Assembly (NCBI GenBank): GCA_937891475.1
Contig: CALATC010000185.1
Location: 1-7,347 of the forward strand
DNA from: an uncultured Granulicatella sp.
Lineage (GTDB): Bacteria; Bacillota; Bacilli; Lactobacillales; Aerococcaceae
Length of the DNA: 7,347 nt
Reading direction: 5' to 3'
In this document: piece by piece, positions 5,609 to 7,347 of the stretch
How the letters are laid out: every line of letters starts with the position of its first letter
Numbering within the stretch: position 1 is the stretch's first letter
Notes under the pieces: model-generated
What the model was told of the DNA's origin: nothing
Seen by the model: only the letters and a program-made list of their open reading frames with translations
Databases searched by the model: none
Made by a program: the position numbers and the translations under genes

Positions 5609-6610
5609 TTATAATCGTTGTAACCCTAATAAACCAACTAATAAGCAAATGATAATATATATCCATACAAACATTGTTGTAAACACAACAGGATACGTTC
5701 CTTTTGGAGTTCTGTTTGTTTTGATATATGAAATGATTTCCTTACGGTATAGTACTAAGAAAATAACCGATACACAGCTAGTAATGATTAACAGCATATT
5801 TGTTACAGTATCTGCTAATTCTGCTCCTAAAAGTGCAGGTAAACCACTTTCTACTAATAAACTAAATCCGAAATTATTTAAAATATGGAAAAATACAGCC
5901 CATAAAAAACTATATTCCAGTGCAATATACGCGAATAATATCCCGACAAAGAAAGCAAACACTCCTTGAATTAAATTCATATGGAATAATCCAAAAGCCA
6001 TTGCCGAAATTAGAATACTAAAAATTTTCCCATAATGTTTTAAACGATAAACGACTCCACCACGAATTAATAATTCTTCAACAAATGGCCCCACAAATGC
6101 TGCATAGATGACTAACATAAAGGAATCATTACCACTTGTAGCAGCTTCAATCGCACCTTGTGTACTTAAACCAATTTGATTTAAGAAAAATTCAAATAAA
6201 TTGGCACTTTGGGTAAAAATAAACTGACATCCAAACAGGATAATCGAAAACACTGCAAAATATTCCAATGTCATCTTCTTTTGACGATAAAAAATCGTAT
6301 CTTTCATATTGATTTGTTGTTTTTTGTAAAAAATAGTAATACCAACAATCACTGCAACAATATAACCAAAGTCAGATAAATTCTGTAGAAACGTCTCTGT
6401 TACCATTGGTAAAAAGTCTGGTCTCACAGTTTTCACCATTTTAATTAGTTCACTGCTAAGGATAAATAGAGAAAGAATTCCCATAAAAATAGCTGTATAC
6501 ACTAATAAATGTTTAAACAGTTGTTTCATTAACTGTTTTAAAGGTGACTCCGTTTTTTTCACTACAATTTCTTCCTGAACTTCGACTACTTCAATTGATT
6601 CATTTTCCAT
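5609..6610 (-). CDS. CPBP-family intramembrane glutamic protease
   Basis: A 333-residue polytopic membrane protein of the CPBP (CAAX protease and bacteriocin-processing, Abi) family. All three catalytic motifs are intact: E178-E179-x3-R183 (VEELLIRG), F206-x3-H210 (FGLFH) and H242-x3-N246 (HILNN). The first 25 or so residues are acidic and soluble, followed by about eight hydrophobic segments. In Gram-positive bacteria some relatives give immunity to bacteriocins and others cut membrane-anchored peptides; the substrate here is unknown. The start at 6610 follows GGGGAG at 6 bases and overlaps the MATE stop codon by 11 bp (the ATGGAAAATGA arrangement). The next gene starts 15 bp downstream. The plus-strand reading frame over its 3' end (5583-5969) is a shadow of this gene. 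Confidence 0.9.
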   Translation of the reverse strand: MENESIEVVEVQEEIVVKKTESPLKQLMKQLFKHLLVYTAIFMGILSLFILSSELIKMVKTVRPDFLPMVTETFLQNLSDFGYIVAVIVGITIFYKKQQINMKDTIFYRQKKMTLEYFAVFSIILFGCQFIFTQSANLFEFFLNQIGLSTQGAIEAATSGNDSFMLVIYAAFVGPFVEELLIRGGVVYRLKHYGKIFSILISAMAFGLFHMNLIQGVFAFFVGILFAYIALEYSFLWAVFFHILNNFGFSLLVESGLPALLGAELADTVTNMLLIITSCVSVIFLVLYRKEIISYIKTNRTPKGTYPVVFTTMFVWIYIIICLLVGLLGLQRL

Positions 6611-7347
6611 TTACTGCTCCCCTTTTATCATATTTTTTTTGGACACTTCTTAATCGCAACATTAATAAGAAACAGTTTGACATTAAACCTGCAATTAATG
6701 CAATCCAATAAGCATACGGCCCTAAATCGGTCATCCAATCTAAAATAATACCAACCGGAAGACCAATGATCCAAAATCCTAATAAGCATAAAATAAATGG
6801 CATTTTTGCATCTTTATAACCACGTAATATCCCTTGAATCGGAGCTGCAACGGCATCAAACATTTGGAATAATAAACTATAGGATAAAAATACCATTGTT
6901 AATTGAATAAAACTTTCTGAACTTCCATATAAACCAGCAATCATTGGACGGTTAAAATATAACCACACTAATGTTAGAAAAGCAATGATAACAGAAGTAG
7001 AAATCCCTAATCGAATATATTCTTTTGCGGACTTTTGATTTTTTTGTCCAATCTCATACGATACAATAATCGTCAATGCATTAGAAATACTCATTGGGAA
7101 GGCATACGCCAAATATGAAAAATTCATAGCAGCTTGGTGTGATGCAATGACTTGTGATCCGAATTTAGCCATTAATAAACCAACCAGTGCAAAAATCGCT
7201 ACTTCACCAAAAACATTAAATCCAATGGGTAACCCTAATGCAAACGGCTCTTTCCACAATGGTAAATGCGGTCTTTCAAAACTTAATACATGATAAGGTT
7301 TCAATTTTGGATGCTTTTTAAGAACGACAATCGCGATGATTAACAAT
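6600..7347 (-). CDS. MATE-family efflux transporter (C-terminal half, partial)
   Basis: The 248 visible residues are the C-terminal half of a multidrug and toxic compound extrusion antiporter of the NorM/DinF type. These are about 450 residues long with 12 helices in two bundles and exchange sodium or protons for drugs across the membrane. The second bundle is visible: GLPIGFNVFGEVAIFALVGLLM, the HQAAMNFSYLAYAFPMSISNALTI segment, and the FDAVAAPIQGILRGYKDAKMPF region typical of helix 10. The reading frame stays open to the window edge; the TTG at 7344-7346 is an internal leucine codon, not a start. It overlaps the CPBP gene by 11 bp and is the most upstream gene seen in this operon. The substrate cannot be inferred. 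Confidence 0.92.
   Translation of the reverse strand, partial: LLIIAIVVLKKHPKLKPYHVLSFERPHLPLWKEPFALGLPIGFNVFGEVAIFALVGLLMAKFGSQVIASHQAAMNFSYLAYAFPMSISNALTIIVSYEIGQKNQKSAKEYIRLGISTSVIIAFLTLVWLYFNRPMIAGLYGSSESFIQLTMVFLSYSLLFQMFDAVAAPIQGILRGYKDAKMPFILCLLGFWIIGLPVGIILDWMTDLGPYAYWIALIAGLMSNCFLLMLRLRSVQKKYDKRGAVNGK

Noticed and set aside
5583..5969. 128-codon plus-strand open frame
   Set aside because: It lies antisense to the 3' end of the CPBP protease gene, has no ribosome binding site, and its protein is a low-complexity shadow without family features.
7344..7346. TTG as start codon of the MATE gene
   Set aside because: The frame continues to the window edge and the visible protein begins in the middle of the family, so this is an internal leucine codon.

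Overview
This 7.3-kb window comes from a low-GC Gram-positive bacterium. AT-rich DNA, strong AAGGAGG-type ribosome binding sites, short rho-independent terminators and the gene families present fit the Lactobacillales (enterococcus/carnobacterium/granulicatella-like). I cannot name a genus from the sequence alone. Every gene I can support lies on the minus strand, so transcription runs from right to left.

Right half (about 4043-7347): one tightly packed operon, read in the order MATE-family multidrug/cation antiporter (5' end outside the window), CPBP-family intramembrane glutamic protease, small DUF1858 protein, and DUF438/hemerythrin-like/PAS protein. The genes overlap by 11 bp, are separated by 15 bp, then overlap by 8 bp, and the unit ends in a strong terminator at 4043-4076. 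It looks like ordinary chromosomal sequence. The DUF1858 and DUF438-PAS proteins probably work together as a cytoplasmic redox or gas-sensing pair; their exact signal is unknown.

Middle (690-3865): a three-gene ABC exporter operon of an ATPase and two different six-helix permeases. Each permease has a large extracytoplasmic domain between helices 1 and 2. The two permeases share an H-[KR]-S-L-L-x3-P-I-S motif after helix 2, so they look like diverged paralogues forming a heterodimeric channel. The substrate is unknown; export of, or immunity to, a peptide is a guess. A perfect 16-bp inverted repeat lies upstream and could be an operator. No regulator or substrate-peptide gene was found.

Left end (1-607): the remains of a RelB/DinJ-RelE/ParE type II toxin-antitoxin module. 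The antitoxin seems to lack the middle of its ribbon-helix-helix domain, and only the C-terminal 43 residues of the toxin survive, in an ORF short enough to be missed by ordinary annotation. The promoter, a palindromic operator candidate and a wobble-paired terminator hairpin still look intact. A further gene may start at position 17 and leave the window on the left. The left and middle parts look more AT-rich than the right half and resemble accessory DNA next to a conserved operon. I did not find a clearly new defence or mobile system; the degraded toxin-antitoxin module and the paired-permease exporter are the parts most worth a second look.
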